Shown here: positions 1 through 8,931 of the stretch, one piece after another | Numbering within the stretch: position 1 is the stretch's first letter | Layout of the letters: every line of letters begins with the position of its first letter | Source of the DNA: an uncultured Candidatus Melainabacteria bacterium | GTDB lineage: Bacteria; Cyanobacteriota; Vampirovibrionia; Gastranaerophilales; Gastranaerophilaceae | Length of the DNA: 64,000 nucleotides | Reading direction: 5' to 3' | Assembly: GCA_934667125.1 (NCBI GenBank) | Contig: CAKULF010000001.1 | Coordinates: 124,001-188,000 of the forward strand | Program-made: the position numbers and the translations under genes | The notes under the pieces: model-generated | Database searches by the model: none | Told to the model about the DNA's origin: nothing | Seen by the model: the letters and a program-made list of their open reading frames with translations, nothing else

Positions 1-431
1 CTAATATCACAGATGCTGAACCTTCTACAGCTGCAACTGCAGGTACATCATATTGGTTAACAACTGAAGACAATATTTCTTATACTGTTATGACAATGAG
101 AAATTTCAAAGCATGGTCAGGTGATTCTCCAATTAACTGTACTGGTGATGCTTGTCCAACTAAGCAAGATGATGACTTTGGCTGCGGAACAAAATCTGAA
201 ATTAACGCTAGAGGTATCGATGAAGCTTGTGTAGTAGTTGTAGTTGATGTTAATGGTATTTCTGGTACTCCAAATATCTTTGACCCTCAAGTTTCAACTC
301 ATCCGACCACAACTTCAAACCTTTCACAACTTAAAGGTGATAGATTCCCAATCTACATCGGTACTGATGGCGCTACAGCTGGTTCTAAAAAATTCACAGT
401 TACTGGTCGTATGATTGCTGAATTAAAATAG
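1..431 (+). CDS. C-terminal part of a type IV pilin / pseudopilin-like protein (5' end outside window)
   Basis: The frame is open from base 3 with no start needed, so this is the tail of a longer gene. The visible part is a polar, Thr/Ser/Gly/Asn-rich globular domain with paired cysteines (NCTGDAC, then GCG, then ACV) and a beta-rich ending in which the protein speaks of native-like strands (FTVTGRMIAELK). That composition resembles the C-terminal head of type IV pilins and type II secretion pseudopilins; the hydrophobic N-terminal helix that would prove it is not in the window. Prepilin peptidase and PilB-like genes elsewhere in the window fit. It ends just before a strong terminator. Moderate confidence in the family. 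Confidence 0.55.
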   Translation, partial: NITDAEPSTAATAGTSYWLTTEDNISYTVMTMRNFKAWSGDSPINCTGDACPTKQDDDFGCGTKSEINARGIDEACVVVVVDVNGISGTPNIFDPQVSTHPTTTSNLSQLKGDRFPIYIGTDGATAGSKKFTVTGRMIAELK

Positions 432-456
432 TTATTAACTATAAATCTATAACTTA

Positions 457-486
457 AAAGCTCTTGAAATTATCAAGAGCTTTTTT
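457..486. terminator. Bidirectional rho-independent terminator
   Basis: Stem AAAGCTCTTGA with its complement TCAAGAGCTTT around a short loop, A-run before and T-run after. It lies between the ends of two convergent genes and can serve both strands. Confidence 0.85.
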
Positions 487-502
487 AATATAAAAAAATA
501 AT

Positions 503-1087
503 TTATTTTAAAGAATTTAATCGATTCAAAGCAAAGAATATCCCGGCTACAGTTGCGCTTGCAATAGAATTTTCTTTTTTATCGAGATTTGTTATATAAT
601 CAATAATTTCGTTTTTATCAACCAAAAACCTATCAACTATTATTCCGCCATCCGTTATTGGTTTAGAAATTATATTATATTTATCAACTATAGCAGTGAC
701 ATAGCTTAAAGTTTCAGAGGTTAAGCCGCTTGAAGCAGAGCAATTTGTGCATTCAACATATAATTTATCTGCAATTAAACCTGCTTCTTCTTTTAATTCT
801 TTTTTAGCGCATTCTAAAAGGCTTTCAGATGTTTTTATATCGCCAATTAAACCCGCAGGGCATTCTATACAATATTTTGCCTTTAATTCAGCGGTTAATG
901 GCGGACGAGAGGTTTTTAAAAGAAGAAAGTCATAGGAATTAGTTTTGTTTTTAACTAAAACAGTAATAACAACGGCGCTATCGTGCGCATTTGTGTCATT
1001 TGTTCTTTTAACATAGTACCAATCGTTTCCCGAGGGGGATTTTGTGCTTTTAAAATCTAAAAACTTTGTATGCTTAATTAATTCCAT
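503..1087 (-). CDS. Nudix hydrolase, ADP-ribose pyrophosphatase-like
   Basis: A 194-residue Nudix hydrolase, expected to cleave a nucleoside diphosphate linked to another moiety, using divalent metal in the cytoplasm. The Nudix box runs from G82 to L104: G82, E88, then K96-E97-L98 and E100-E101, G103. The usual arginine of the REUXEE core is lysine here; the metal-binding glutamates are intact. A Pro-Ala-Gly-Leu just before the box (PAGLIGD) is typical of ADP-ribose/NDP-sugar pyrophosphatases, so ADP-ribose is the best substrate guess but unproven. The start is ATG with an AGGAG site. It stands between two terminators, and a TATAAT at 1130-1135 may give it its own promoter. Confidence 0.8.
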   Translation of the reverse strand: MELIKHTKFLDFKSTKSPSGNDWYYVKRTNDTNAHDSAVVITVLVKNKTNSYDFLLLKTSRPPLTAELKAKYCIECPAGLIGDIKTSESLLECAKKELKEEAGLIADKLYVECTNCSASSGLTSETLSYVTAIVDKYNIISKPITDGGIIVDRFLVDKNEIIDYITNLDKKENSIASATVAGIFFALNRLNSLK

Positions 1088-1100
1088 TTTTGCTCCTATT

Positions 1101-1128
1101 TAAAAAGTCCGACATTTCTGTCGGACTT
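1101..1128 (-). terminator. Hairpin ending the GGGtGRT operon (possible leader of the Nudix gene)
   Basis: Perfect 10-bp stem AAGTCCGACA / TGTCGGACTT with a 4-nt loop, followed on the minus strand by a T-run. It lies 20 bp past the GGGtGRT stop codon and only 13 bp before the Nudix start codon. Confidence 0.75.
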
Positions 1129-1148
1129 AATTATATTTTATTCAAAAA

Positions 1149-2144
1149 CTATTTTGTCATAGCGTTTTGAACAGCAACAGCACATGCTACAGTTGCACCT
1201 ACCATTGGGTTGTTACCCATACCGATAACGCCCATCATTTCAACGTGAGCAGGTACTGAAGAAGAACCGGCAAATTGAGCGTCGCCGTGCATTCTTCCCA
1301 TTGTATCTGTCATACCATAAGAAGCAGGGCCAGCAGCAACGTTATCAGGGTGAAGTGTACGACCTGTACCACCACCGGAAGCTACTGAGAAGTATTTTCT
1401 TCCGTTTTCAATAGCCCATTTTTTATATGTACCTGCAACAGGGTGTTGGAAACGAGTTGGGTTAGTAGAGTTACCGGTAATAGAAACGTCTACGCCCTCT
1501 TTAATCATGATTGCAACGCCTTCTGAAACGTCGTCTGCGCCATAGCAGCGAACTTTTGCTCTTTCGCCATCAGAGAAAGCAGTTTCTTTAACGATTTTTA
1601 ATTCGCCGGTTTTGTAATCATATTCAGTTTCAACAGAAGTAAAGCCATTGATTCTTGAAATGATGCGAGCAGCGTCTTTTCCTAAACCGTTTAAGATAAC
1701 TCTTAAAGGTTCTTTTCTAACTTTGTTAGCGTTTCTTGCAATACCGATAGCGCCTTCAGCAGCTGCGAATGATTCGTGGCCTGCTAAGAAACAGAAGCAT
1801 TTTGTTTGTTCTCTTAATAACATAGCACCTAAGTTACCGTGACCTAGACCAACTTTTCTAACGTCACCAACAGAGCCCGGAACAGCGAATGCTTGTAAGC
1901 CGATACCGATTGCTTCAGCAGCGTCTGCAGCGTTTGTAATGCCTTTTTTAATTGCGATAGCACAACCTAAAGTGTATGCCCAAGAAGCATTATCAAAAGC
2001 GATAGGTTGGATACCTTTAACGATTTCATCTACGTTAATTCCTTTTGATAGACATAATTCGTTAGCTTCATCTAAAGAAGAAAAACCATATTCAGCTAGA
2101 ACTTTGGTTAAATCACGTCTATCTTGTCCTTCAAATTTTGCCAT
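1149..2144 (-). CDS. GGGtGRT family protein (function unknown)
   Basis: A 331-residue protein carrying the signature that names its family, GGGTGRT, at residues 257-263. The sequence is rich in glycine and alanine, has a long conserved centre, and no signal peptide or membrane helix, so it is cytoplasmic. The family is found mainly in anaerobes and is annotated by name only; I know of no demonstrated reaction. It is the second gene of a two-gene minus-strand operon, directly after a NifU-like Fe-S scaffold protein (gap 48 bp), an arrangement I recall as usual for the family. Start chosen at the ATG after an AAAGGA site. A hairpin terminator follows. Family assignment is confident; function is open. 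Confidence 0.85.
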   Translation of the reverse strand: MAKFEGQDRRDLTKVLAEYGFSSLDEANELCLSKGINVDEIVKGIQPIAFDNASWAYTLGCAIAIKKGITNAADAAEAIGIGLQAFAVPGSVGDVRKVGLGHGNLGAMLLREQTKCFCFLAGHESFAAAEGAIGIARNANKVRKEPLRVILNGLGKDAARIISRINGFTSVETEYDYKTGELKIVKETAFSDGERAKVRCYGADDVSEGVAIMIKEGVDVSITGNSTNPTRFQHPVAGTYKKWAIENGRKYFSVASGGGTGRTLHPDNVAAGPASYGMTDTMGRMHGDAQFAGSSSVPAHVEMMGVIGMGNNPMVGATVACAVAVQNAMTK

Positions 2145-2192
2145 TTTTATATTTTCCTTTATTATTTTCTACATGTCTTTATGATTAGCATT

Positions 2193-2894
2193 TTATTTTT
2201 CACGAGGGTCAATAGTTTTAACCGCATCAGCAAATCTGCCGTAAGTTCCGATATTCTTTTCATAAGCAACTTTAGCGTCTTCGCCTTTTTTGATTGCGTC
2301 CATAACTTTGCCAAGATTTACAAATTTATAACCAATTACTTCGTCGTTTTTATCTAAACCAAGTTCAAGGATATAGCCTTCTGTTAATGATAAGTATCTA
2401 ACACCTTTTTGTTTAGTTGAGTGGATTGTACCAACCATTGAGCATAAACCTTTTCCAAGGTCTTCAAGACCAGCGCCAACAGGTAGACCATTTTCAGAGA
2501 AAGCTGTTTGAGTTCTACCATAAACGATTTGTAAGAATAATTCTCTCATTGCAACGTTAATAGCGTCACAAACTAGGTCTGTATTAAGTGCTTCTAAAAT
2601 TGTTTTACCAGGAAGAATTTCACCTGCCATAGCAGCTGAATGAGTCATACCTGAACATCCGATTGTTTCAACAAGAGCTTCTTGAATAATACCTTCTTTA
2701 ACGTTTAATGTTAATTTGCAAGTACCTTGTTGAGGAGCACAACAACCGCAACCGTGAGTTAAACCGTTGATGTCTTTAATTTCTTTAACTTTAGTCCATA
2801 AACCTTCTTGTGGGATTGGAGCAGGTGAACCTTTGATTCCACGTGCTACACAACATTTTTCTTCAATTTCTGAAGTTAATTCTATATGAGCCAT
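2193..2894 (-). CDS. NifU-like iron-sulfur cluster assembly scaffold protein
   Basis: A 233-residue protein of the IscU/NifU scaffold superfamily in the variant that accompanies GGGtGRT proteins. Visible cysteines are C14-C15, a cluster C49, C51, C52 and C59 (HGCGCC then GTC), and C80 in a TIGCSGMTHS segment that matches the conserved GC(x)xS region of IscU-type scaffolds. The dense Cys set suggests it holds an Fe-S cluster; whether it passes it to the neighbour is inference. It is the promoter-proximal gene of the pair. The ATG follows an AGGAGG-like site. No cysteine desulfurase is adjacent, so it is not part of a standard isc/suf operon here. Confidence 0.8.
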   Translation of the reverse strand: MAHIELTSEIEEKCCVARGIKGSPAPIPQEGLWTKVKEIKDINGLTHGCGCCAPQQGTCKLTLNVKEGIIQEALVETIGCSGMTHSAAMAGEILPGKTILEALNTDLVCDAINVAMRELFLQIVYGRTQTAFSENGLPVGAGLEDLGKGLCSMVGTIHSTKQKGVRYLSLTEGYILELGLDKNDEVIGYKFVNLGKVMDAIKKGEDAKVAYEKNIGTYGRFADAVKTIDPREK

Positions 2895-2948
2895 TTTTCC
2901 TCCTTTATACTAAACGAACTCTTAAGAACATTTTAATATAAACATAAA

Positions 2949-3959
2949 TTAATAGCTAATTAAATTTGAGAAAAATGTTGAAAAATATAAAACAATTATT
3001 GAAGCAAAAACTAGAGCCGGTCCAAAAGGAAAAAGGTTAAAAGGGTTGGTTTTATCATATAAATCAACATCATTGTCCAATTTTTCAAACTCTTCTTTTT
3101 TTGTTTTAATTTCATTCATTACAATTTTTAGACAATAAATCAAACCAAGGCTTATTATAACTGGAAAAATGTTGATGAATTTTGTTGGTAAAAAACAAAT
3201 TTTTAAGTTAAAAAGTGTGACTAAAACTAAGGATATGATTATATATAAGTATGATAGGGCTAATTTTAATTTTTTAAGTTTTAAGTTTTGATAAATTAAA
3301 ATCGGAAGCGAAAAAACGACTTGTAAAATGAACGATAGGGCTATTATTAATAATATTTTTTTATAGCCAAAACAACATCCAAATGCAAGCGCTATAAGGC
3401 TATCACCCTCGCCAAAAGCACGAATTGAAATTAATTTTTTAGATATAAATGATATTATTTCAAAAAACAAAAAACCAATAATTCCGCCTATAAAACAACT
3501 TAAAAAATTATGATTTATAATTGAAAAAATCAAGCCAATTATAGCTAGAATATAGGCATGTTGCGCAATTATAACTTTTTCAAGAAAATCCGTTATAGAT
3601 AAAATTATCCCAAAACAAACAATTATAAGCGCAAAAACAAAATTCAAGTTAAAATCAAATTTTAAATATGAAAATAAAAATAATAATCCGCAAACAAGCT
3701 CTACGATAGGGTATTGGATGGATATTTTTGTCTTACAAAATGCGCATTTTCCTCTTAAAAAAATGTATGACAAAAGAGGAATATTCATATACCAAGCAAG
3801 TTGATTAGAGCATTTTGGGCATTTTGAGCGAGAAAAAACAAAATCTTCACCGGATAAACCACGAAGAGCTACAACATTTAAAAAACTTCCGGCAACAAGC
3901 CCCAAAATAAAGATATAGCAAGCTAAATAAGGTTTTAGAATAGCAAGAGAATTACTCAT
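2949..3959 (-). CDS. pilD: Prepilin peptidase (A24 family, PilD/GspO-like)
   Basis: Inner-membrane aspartic protease that cuts the leader of type IV prepilins and N-methylates the new end. The N-terminal methylase part carries two zinc-type CxxC pairs (C47/C50 and C72/C75). The catalytic aspartates are D124 (in SITDF) and D186 within GEGD at 183-186. Roughly eight hydrophobic helices are visible. At 336 residues it is longer than a typical PilD because of an extra loop and C-terminal hydrophobic segment of unknown role (about 255-336). The start codon overlaps the end of the sigma factor gene by 8 bp, implying coupled translation. It fits with the pilin-like tail at 1-431. Confidence 0.9.
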   Translation of the reverse strand: MSNSLAILKPYLACYIFILGLVAGSFLNVVALRGLSGEDFVFSRSKCPKCSNQLAWYMNIPLLSYIFLRGKCAFCKTKISIQYPIVELVCGLLFLFSYLKFDFNLNFVFALIIVCFGIILSITDFLEKVIIAQHAYILAIIGLIFSIINHNFLSCFIGGIIGFLFFEIISFISKKLISIRAFGEGDSLIALAFGCCFGYKKILLIIALSFILQVVFSLPILIYQNLKLKKLKLALSYLYIIISLVLVTLFNLKICFLPTKFINIFPVIISLGLIYCLKIVMNEIKTKKEEFEKLDNDVDLYDKTNPFNLFPFGPALVFASIIVLYFSTFFSNLISY

Positions 3960-4749
3960 AGCTATTCAAACCTTTTTTAGAAATAATTTCAAATAATTTT
4001 GATAATGCTTTTTTCAATTTTCTTGAAACTTGCATTTGAGAAATGCCCAATTTTTCGGAAATTTCTCTTTGATTTAAGCCCTCGTAGTAGTTTAAAGTAA
4101 TAAGCTGTTGTTCCAATGGTTCAAGCTTTTTAATCGCTTCATCAAGAATAATTCTATTGTCATAGCTGTTAAATGCTTGCTTTTGACTTTCATCTTCAAT
4201 TTTTTCAACCAAAGACATAGAGTTGTCATCACTTCCAATGATTTGATCGATTGAAATTGTTGTCGTTCTTCTATCTAAATTATTACATTCTTCAACTTTT
4301 GCTTGAGGCATTTGAAGAGCTTCCGCTATATCTTTATCAGTCGGGGTTTTGCCCAATTTTTCGGTTAATTCAAGAGTCAATTTATGAACCCTGAATGATA
4401 ATTCTTTGATTTCTCTGGGCGCTCTAATAATTGTGGTTCTATCCCTTAAATAGTGGCGAATTTCGCCTGTTATAAGATATGTTGCGTATGCCTTAAAATT
4501 CTTTGAAATTTCAGGATTATAAAGGTCAACTGCTTTAACAAGACCAAGAGAGCCAACTTGTGTTATATCTTCCACAGGGTCGGTTGAACGACGAGCAAGA
4601 GAGCGAGCAACCTTTTTAACTAAAGGCATGCAAGCAAGCACAACAAGTTCTTTCATCTTTTTTTTGGTCTTGTCATCAGTTGTGTATTTATAGGTGTTTA
4701 GCCATTCGTTGATTTCTTCAACGGATAGGTTTTCTTCATCTAATTGCAC
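3952..4749 (-). CDS. RNA polymerase sigma factor, group 3 SigF/SigB-like
   Basis: A 265-residue sigma-70 family factor of the flagellar/stress (group 3) type. Region 2 is seen around residues 45-125 (DITQVGSLGLVKAVDLY, then FKAYATYLITGEIRHYLRD), region 3 around 125-175, and region 4 with a helix-turn-helix near the C-terminus (NQREISEKLGISQMQVSRKLKKAL). No region 1.1 is present, so it is an alternative factor. The start is GTG after an AGAGG site. It begins 10 bp after ilvC and overlaps the prepilin peptidase by 8 bp. In Cyanobacteria the group 3 factor SigF controls pilus genes, so a role in pilin expression is a reasonable inference. Confidence 0.88.
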   Translation of the reverse strand: MQLDEENLSVEEINEWLNTYKYTTDDKTKKKMKELVVLACMPLVKKVARSLARRSTDPVEDITQVGSLGLVKAVDLYNPEISKNFKAYATYLITGEIRHYLRDRTTIIRAPREIKELSFRVHKLTLELTEKLGKTPTDKDIAEALQMPQAKVEECNNLDRRTTTISIDQIIGSDDNSMSLVEKIEDESQKQAFNSYDNRIILDEAIKKLEPLEQQLITLNYYEGLNQREISEKLGISQMQVSRKLKKALSKLFEIISKKGLNSYE

Positions 4750-4759
4750 TTTTTAGCCT

Positions 4760-5758
<999 letters not shown>

Positions 5759-5861
5759 TTACTCCTTAAAATTCTATTTATATTCTTAGTTTATAGCCAA
5801 AAGTTTTTAAGGTCAAATCAAAAATGACAAAATAATTTTTTTAGAGGTTTTTTAGTATTGT

Positions 5862-6905
5862 ATGAAAATTGCAAGTATTTCACCCATAAATCAAAATATT
5901 ATATCAAATAGACGTAATTTAGCTAATAATGCGCCTATTCAGTCTTATGCTCCCAATAAAACAAAAAATACAACTTATCCAAAAAATTATTATACAGTTA
6001 ATTTTACGAGTCTTTTTCCCAAAAAGAAAAAGCCATACACCCCTGCTTTTATGGATTTTATCCATAAAGAGGGAAAAGTTGATGAACAAGAGTATTTATA
6101 CACAAAATTAATGAGCCCACATGTTATTGATGAAGCAAGAAGATATGTTGAAGAAAACACTAAAGATACATTTTTAAAACACGTTACGCCCGAAATTATA
6201 ACAAAATATGCAAGAGCAGTTAAAGCGAATTTAGACGAAAACTTTGGCGAAGATAAATACAAGCTTGTTGCCGTTGGAACAAGCGTTTCAGCTGTAGGAG
6301 AAGCATTATCAAATCTTGGGGTGGATGTCGCTTATATTCCTGTTTCAAATATCAAAACAGCCTGCTATGCAGCAGAATTACAGAATATAAATGATTTTGA
6401 TAAAATTATAGAAAAATTTTGCCCAAGAGTTAATACTGTAATCGATTATTTAATAGCAAGAAATGAAATTCCCAATAATAAAGATATAGCCTTATTTGAC
6501 TTTACTTCAACAGGTAAAACTCTTAAGACGCTGCGCACAGCAATGCTAAATCGATTAGGCGACGACTTTAAAGGCAATATTTATCAAATTCCTGTTTCAG
6601 GCATTGACTATTCAATTAATGGCGAAGTGAGCCATGATGAATTTTTAAATATAATCGATTCAATGTCAGACTCATCTATTTGCAAACTCGGCAATGTTCC
6701 GCATTTTAATGTGTCCTCTGTTACAGTTGATGAGGAATACGAAAACTATTTTAATAATGACGAATTATATAACGACATTGAACATCAATTCTATAGCACA
6801 GATGAAGAGCTGTTTAAAGCGTTTGATAATTTCTCAACTCCACTAGCTAGAGCCTTTTCGCTAGTTTGTTTGGATATTATAAATCAAGAAAAATCCAAAG
6901 CGTAA
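5862..6905 (+). CDS. Uncharacterised protein with a phosphoribosyltransferase-like core
   Basis: 347 residues, not a family I can name. After a low-complexity N-terminus (residues 1-50, ending VNFTSLF) there is an alpha/beta core. KLVAVGTSVSAVGEAL around 132-147 looks like a nucleotide-binding strand-loop-helix, and IALFDFTSTGKTLKTL around 205-220 resembles the PRPP-binding loop of type I phosphoribosyltransferases (two hydrophobics, acidic pair, then T-x-G-K-T), although the second acidic residue is replaced by phenylalanine. Catalysis is therefore uncertain. The Asn-rich opening is shared in style with other short proteins in this window. It is a single-gene unit with a terminator overlapping its stop codon. 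Confidence 0.55.
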   Translation: MKIASISPINQNIISNRRNLANNAPIQSYAPNKTKNTTYPKNYYTVNFTSLFPKKKKPYTPAFMDFIHKEGKVDEQEYLYTKLMSPHVIDEARRYVEENTKDTFLKHVTPEIITKYARAVKANLDENFGEDKYKLVAVGTSVSAVGEALSNLGVDVAYIPVSNIKTACYAAELQNINDFDKIIEKFCPRVNTVIDYLIARNEIPNNKDIALFDFTSTGKTLKTLRTAMLNRLGDDFKGNIYQIPVSGIDYSINGEVSHDEFLNIIDSMSDSSICKLGNVPHFNVSSVTVDEEYENYFNNDELYNDIEHQFYSTDEELFKAFDNFSTPLARAFSLVCLDIINQEKSKA

Positions 6906-6918
6906 ACCTTGGATTTTT
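6889..6918 (+). terminator. Terminator overlapping the stop codon of the PRTase-like gene
   Basis: Stem AAAAATCCAA / TTGGATTTTT with a loop containing the stop codon, followed by a short A/T run. Confidence 0.6.
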
Positions 6919-6979
6919 AAAATTTTGATGGAGGAAGGAGTGAAAAAAGAGAACAATTTATAATATATTTATTCCTCTT

Positions 6980-7510
6980 TTAGCTAAAATGTAACAAAGC
7001 TATCAAACATCTTCCATATTTTTTATTTTTCAAAACAGATAATTTTGAATTATTTTCTTTTAAAATCTCATCTATATCAATGTTTCGCTGGTTATCATAT
7101 TCTACAACAACAACCCCATCAGGATTTAACAGACTTTCAGCCTTTTTAATTATAGTGCAATAATCCATATCCCAAGGCGGATCAAGATAAATAATATCAA
7201 ATTTTTCATTTGTATTAAACTTCAAACAATCAATATTAATGGGCTTATATGGGCAATTAGCTTTTTTAAAATTAGAATTAATAATTTTTATATTTGACTT
7301 ATTTTTTTCTATTGATGTAATCTCATAGCCTCTTGAATAGGCTTCAAGGCTCATTAAGCCGGAGCCTGCGAACATATCAAGAAAAGTTTTATAATCGCAA
7401 ACAGAAAAAAGCATATTAAACACACCCTGTCTAACTTTAGATAAAGTGGGCTTAACGCCGTTTGGAACATCAATTTTAGTCCCTTTATATTGCCCTGCTG
7501 TCAGATACAA
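6980..7510 (-). CDS. rsmD: 16S rRNA (guanine966-N2)-methyltransferase RsmD
   Basis: SAM-dependent methyltransferase that modifies G966 of 16S rRNA in the assembling 30S subunit. SAM motif I is LDMFAGSGLMSLEA (about 44-57) and the catalytic motif IV is DPPW at 110-113. The N-terminal signature AGQYKGTKIDVP and KVRQGVFNML are typical of the family. 176 residues is normal. The start is TTG with a well-placed AAAGGA site. It is divergent from the disulfide-reductase-like gene with only 32 bp between start codons. Confidence 0.92.
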   Translation of the reverse strand: MYLTAGQYKGTKIDVPNGVKPTLSKVRQGVFNMLFSVCDYKTFLDMFAGSGLMSLEAYSRGYEITSIEKNKSNIKIINSNFKKANCPYKPINIDCLKFNTNEKFDIIYLDPPWDMDYCTIIKKAESLLNPDGVVVVEYDNQRNIDIDEILKENNSKLSVLKNKKYGRCLIALLHFS

Positions 7511-7542
7511 AAATAATATCCTTTCTATAATATAAATTTACC

Positions 7543-8907
7543 ATGAAAAAAATTATTGTTATAGGTGGAGGTGCCGCAGGTGCCAAGGCAGCTTCAAAAG
7601 CCAAAAGATTAAATCCCGATAATTTAATTGAACTATACACAAACGAAGACGTCATAGCCTTTTCATTGTGCGGTTTGCCGTATTATATCGAAGGAAGCGT
7701 TGGTGATGTAAATAAGTTAATTGTGCGCACGCCTGAAGATTTCAAGAAAAACGGAATAAATGTCTTTACAAATCATACTCTTGAAAAAATTATTCCCGAG
7801 GAAAATTGTGTCAAAATTAATAATAATCATATTTTCTATGATGAACTTATACTTGCGCTAGGTGCCAAGGTTCATATTCCAAAAATTAAAAACATAAAAG
7901 CCAACAATGTTTATACTCTGCGCTCGATTGCTTCAGGGGTTGAAATTAGAAACAAGATGTTAAAATCTAAAAAAGTTTTGATAATCGGGGGCGGATATAT
8001 TTCAATAGAACTAACAGAAGCATTCATCAAAAACGGCTTAGAAGTTGTTATAATAGAGAAAAACGAGCATCTAGCAAGTGATTTTGACTATGATTTTGCA
8101 GATAAAATTCATAAAATTATAATGGAAAAAACAGGGCAAAATTGTCAAATACTATATTCAACGCAGGTTGTAGAATTTAAAAAAGATGAAAATAATAATT
8201 TTATTTCAGCAATAACAGATAAAAACGAAGAAATTGAAGCAGATTTTGTTGTATTATCAACAGGAGCATATCCAAATGTTGCAACCGCAGCAAGCGCAGG
8301 AATACATTTAGGGCTAAGTGGGGCAATAAAAGTTGATAACAGAATGAGAACAAATTTCAACCATATTTTTGCTGTTGGAGATTGTGCCGAAAAATATTGT
8401 ATAATTACTCGCCAAGCAGACTATATTGGACTCGGAACAATTGCCAACAAAGAGGGTAGGGTGGCTGCAATTAATGCTGTTCGACCGGATAACCCTGAAA
8501 ATATGGATGGAATATTAGGTTCAACCATAACTCGATTTTTCGACTACACCATTTCAAAAACAGGACTTTCCTATAAAAAGGCCAAACAATTAACAAATGT
8601 CATTAACCTTGAACCTATTGAAGCAACAGTAGTAAAAAGCGATAGAGCCTCTTATATGCCAAATGCCAGCGAATTTTCAATTAAGCTTATAGCAGATAAA
8701 AGAAGCGGTGAAATCCTTGGCGGACAAGCAATAGGCAAAAATGGTACAGTTGCGCAAAGAATTAATACAATAACCTCTATTCTTCAATCAAGACAAACAA
8801 TAGAAGACATTTTGCACCTCGATTTGCCTTATGCTCCGCCATTTTCAGGCTCAATTGACCCGATTTTGACCGCAGCGTACAAATTAAAAGAACTATCGAA
8901 AAAATAA
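7543..8907 (+). CDS. CoA-disulfide reductase / NADH oxidase-like FAD-dependent oxidoreductase
   Basis: A 454-residue pyridine nucleotide-disulfide oxidoreductase with a single active cysteine. FAD-binding GGGAAGAKAA lies at 8-17; C43 in AFSLCGLPYY matches the active-site Cys of CoA-disulfide reductases and NADH oxidases; the NAD(P)H site is IIGGGYISIE near 148; the second FAD motif is HIFAVGDCAE near 277-286; a dimerisation domain ends the protein. It probably keeps CoA or another low-mass thiol reduced, or removes oxygen or peroxide. The exact substrate cannot be set from sequence. There is no Shine-Dalgarno; TATAAA ends 6 nt before the ATG. Confidence 0.88.
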   Translation: MKKIIVIGGGAAGAKAASKAKRLNPDNLIELYTNEDVIAFSLCGLPYYIEGSVGDVNKLIVRTPEDFKKNGINVFTNHTLEKIIPEENCVKINNNHIFYDELILALGAKVHIPKIKNIKANNVYTLRSIASGVEIRNKMLKSKKVLIIGGGYISIELTEAFIKNGLEVVIIEKNEHLASDFDYDFADKIHKIIMEKTGQNCQILYSTQVVEFKKDENNNFISAITDKNEEIEADFVVLSTGAYPNVATAASAGIHLGLSGAIKVDNRMRTNFNHIFAVGDCAEKYCIITRQADYIGLGTIANKEGRVAAINAVRPDNPENMDGILGSTITRFFDYTISKTGLSYKKAKQLTNVINLEPIEATVVKSDRASYMPNASEFSIKLIADKRSGEILGGQAIGKNGTVAQRINTITSILQSRQTIEDILHLDLPYAPPFSGSIDPILTAAYKLKELSKK

Positions 8908-8919
8908 TTTTGTTTATTT

Positions 8920-8925
8920 TATAAT
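8920..8925 (+). promoter_or_regulatory. -10 box placed for a leaderless transcript of the P-loop kinase gene
   Basis: Perfect TATAAT whose last base is 6 nt before the ATG at 8932, with no ribosome binding site between, so transcription should begin at or next to the start codon. No convincing -35. Confidence 0.55.
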
Positions 8926-8931
8926 GAATTT

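Noticed and set aside
747..935. 62-residue plus-strand frame inside the Nudix gene
   Set aside because: Opposite-strand shadow of a well-supported gene; no ribosome site or recognisable protein.
2124..2357. 77-residue hydrophobic plus-strand frame across the GGGtGRT/NifU gap
   Set aside because: Hydrophobicity follows from reading Lys/Glu-rich AT-rich codons backwards; it overlaps two real genes.
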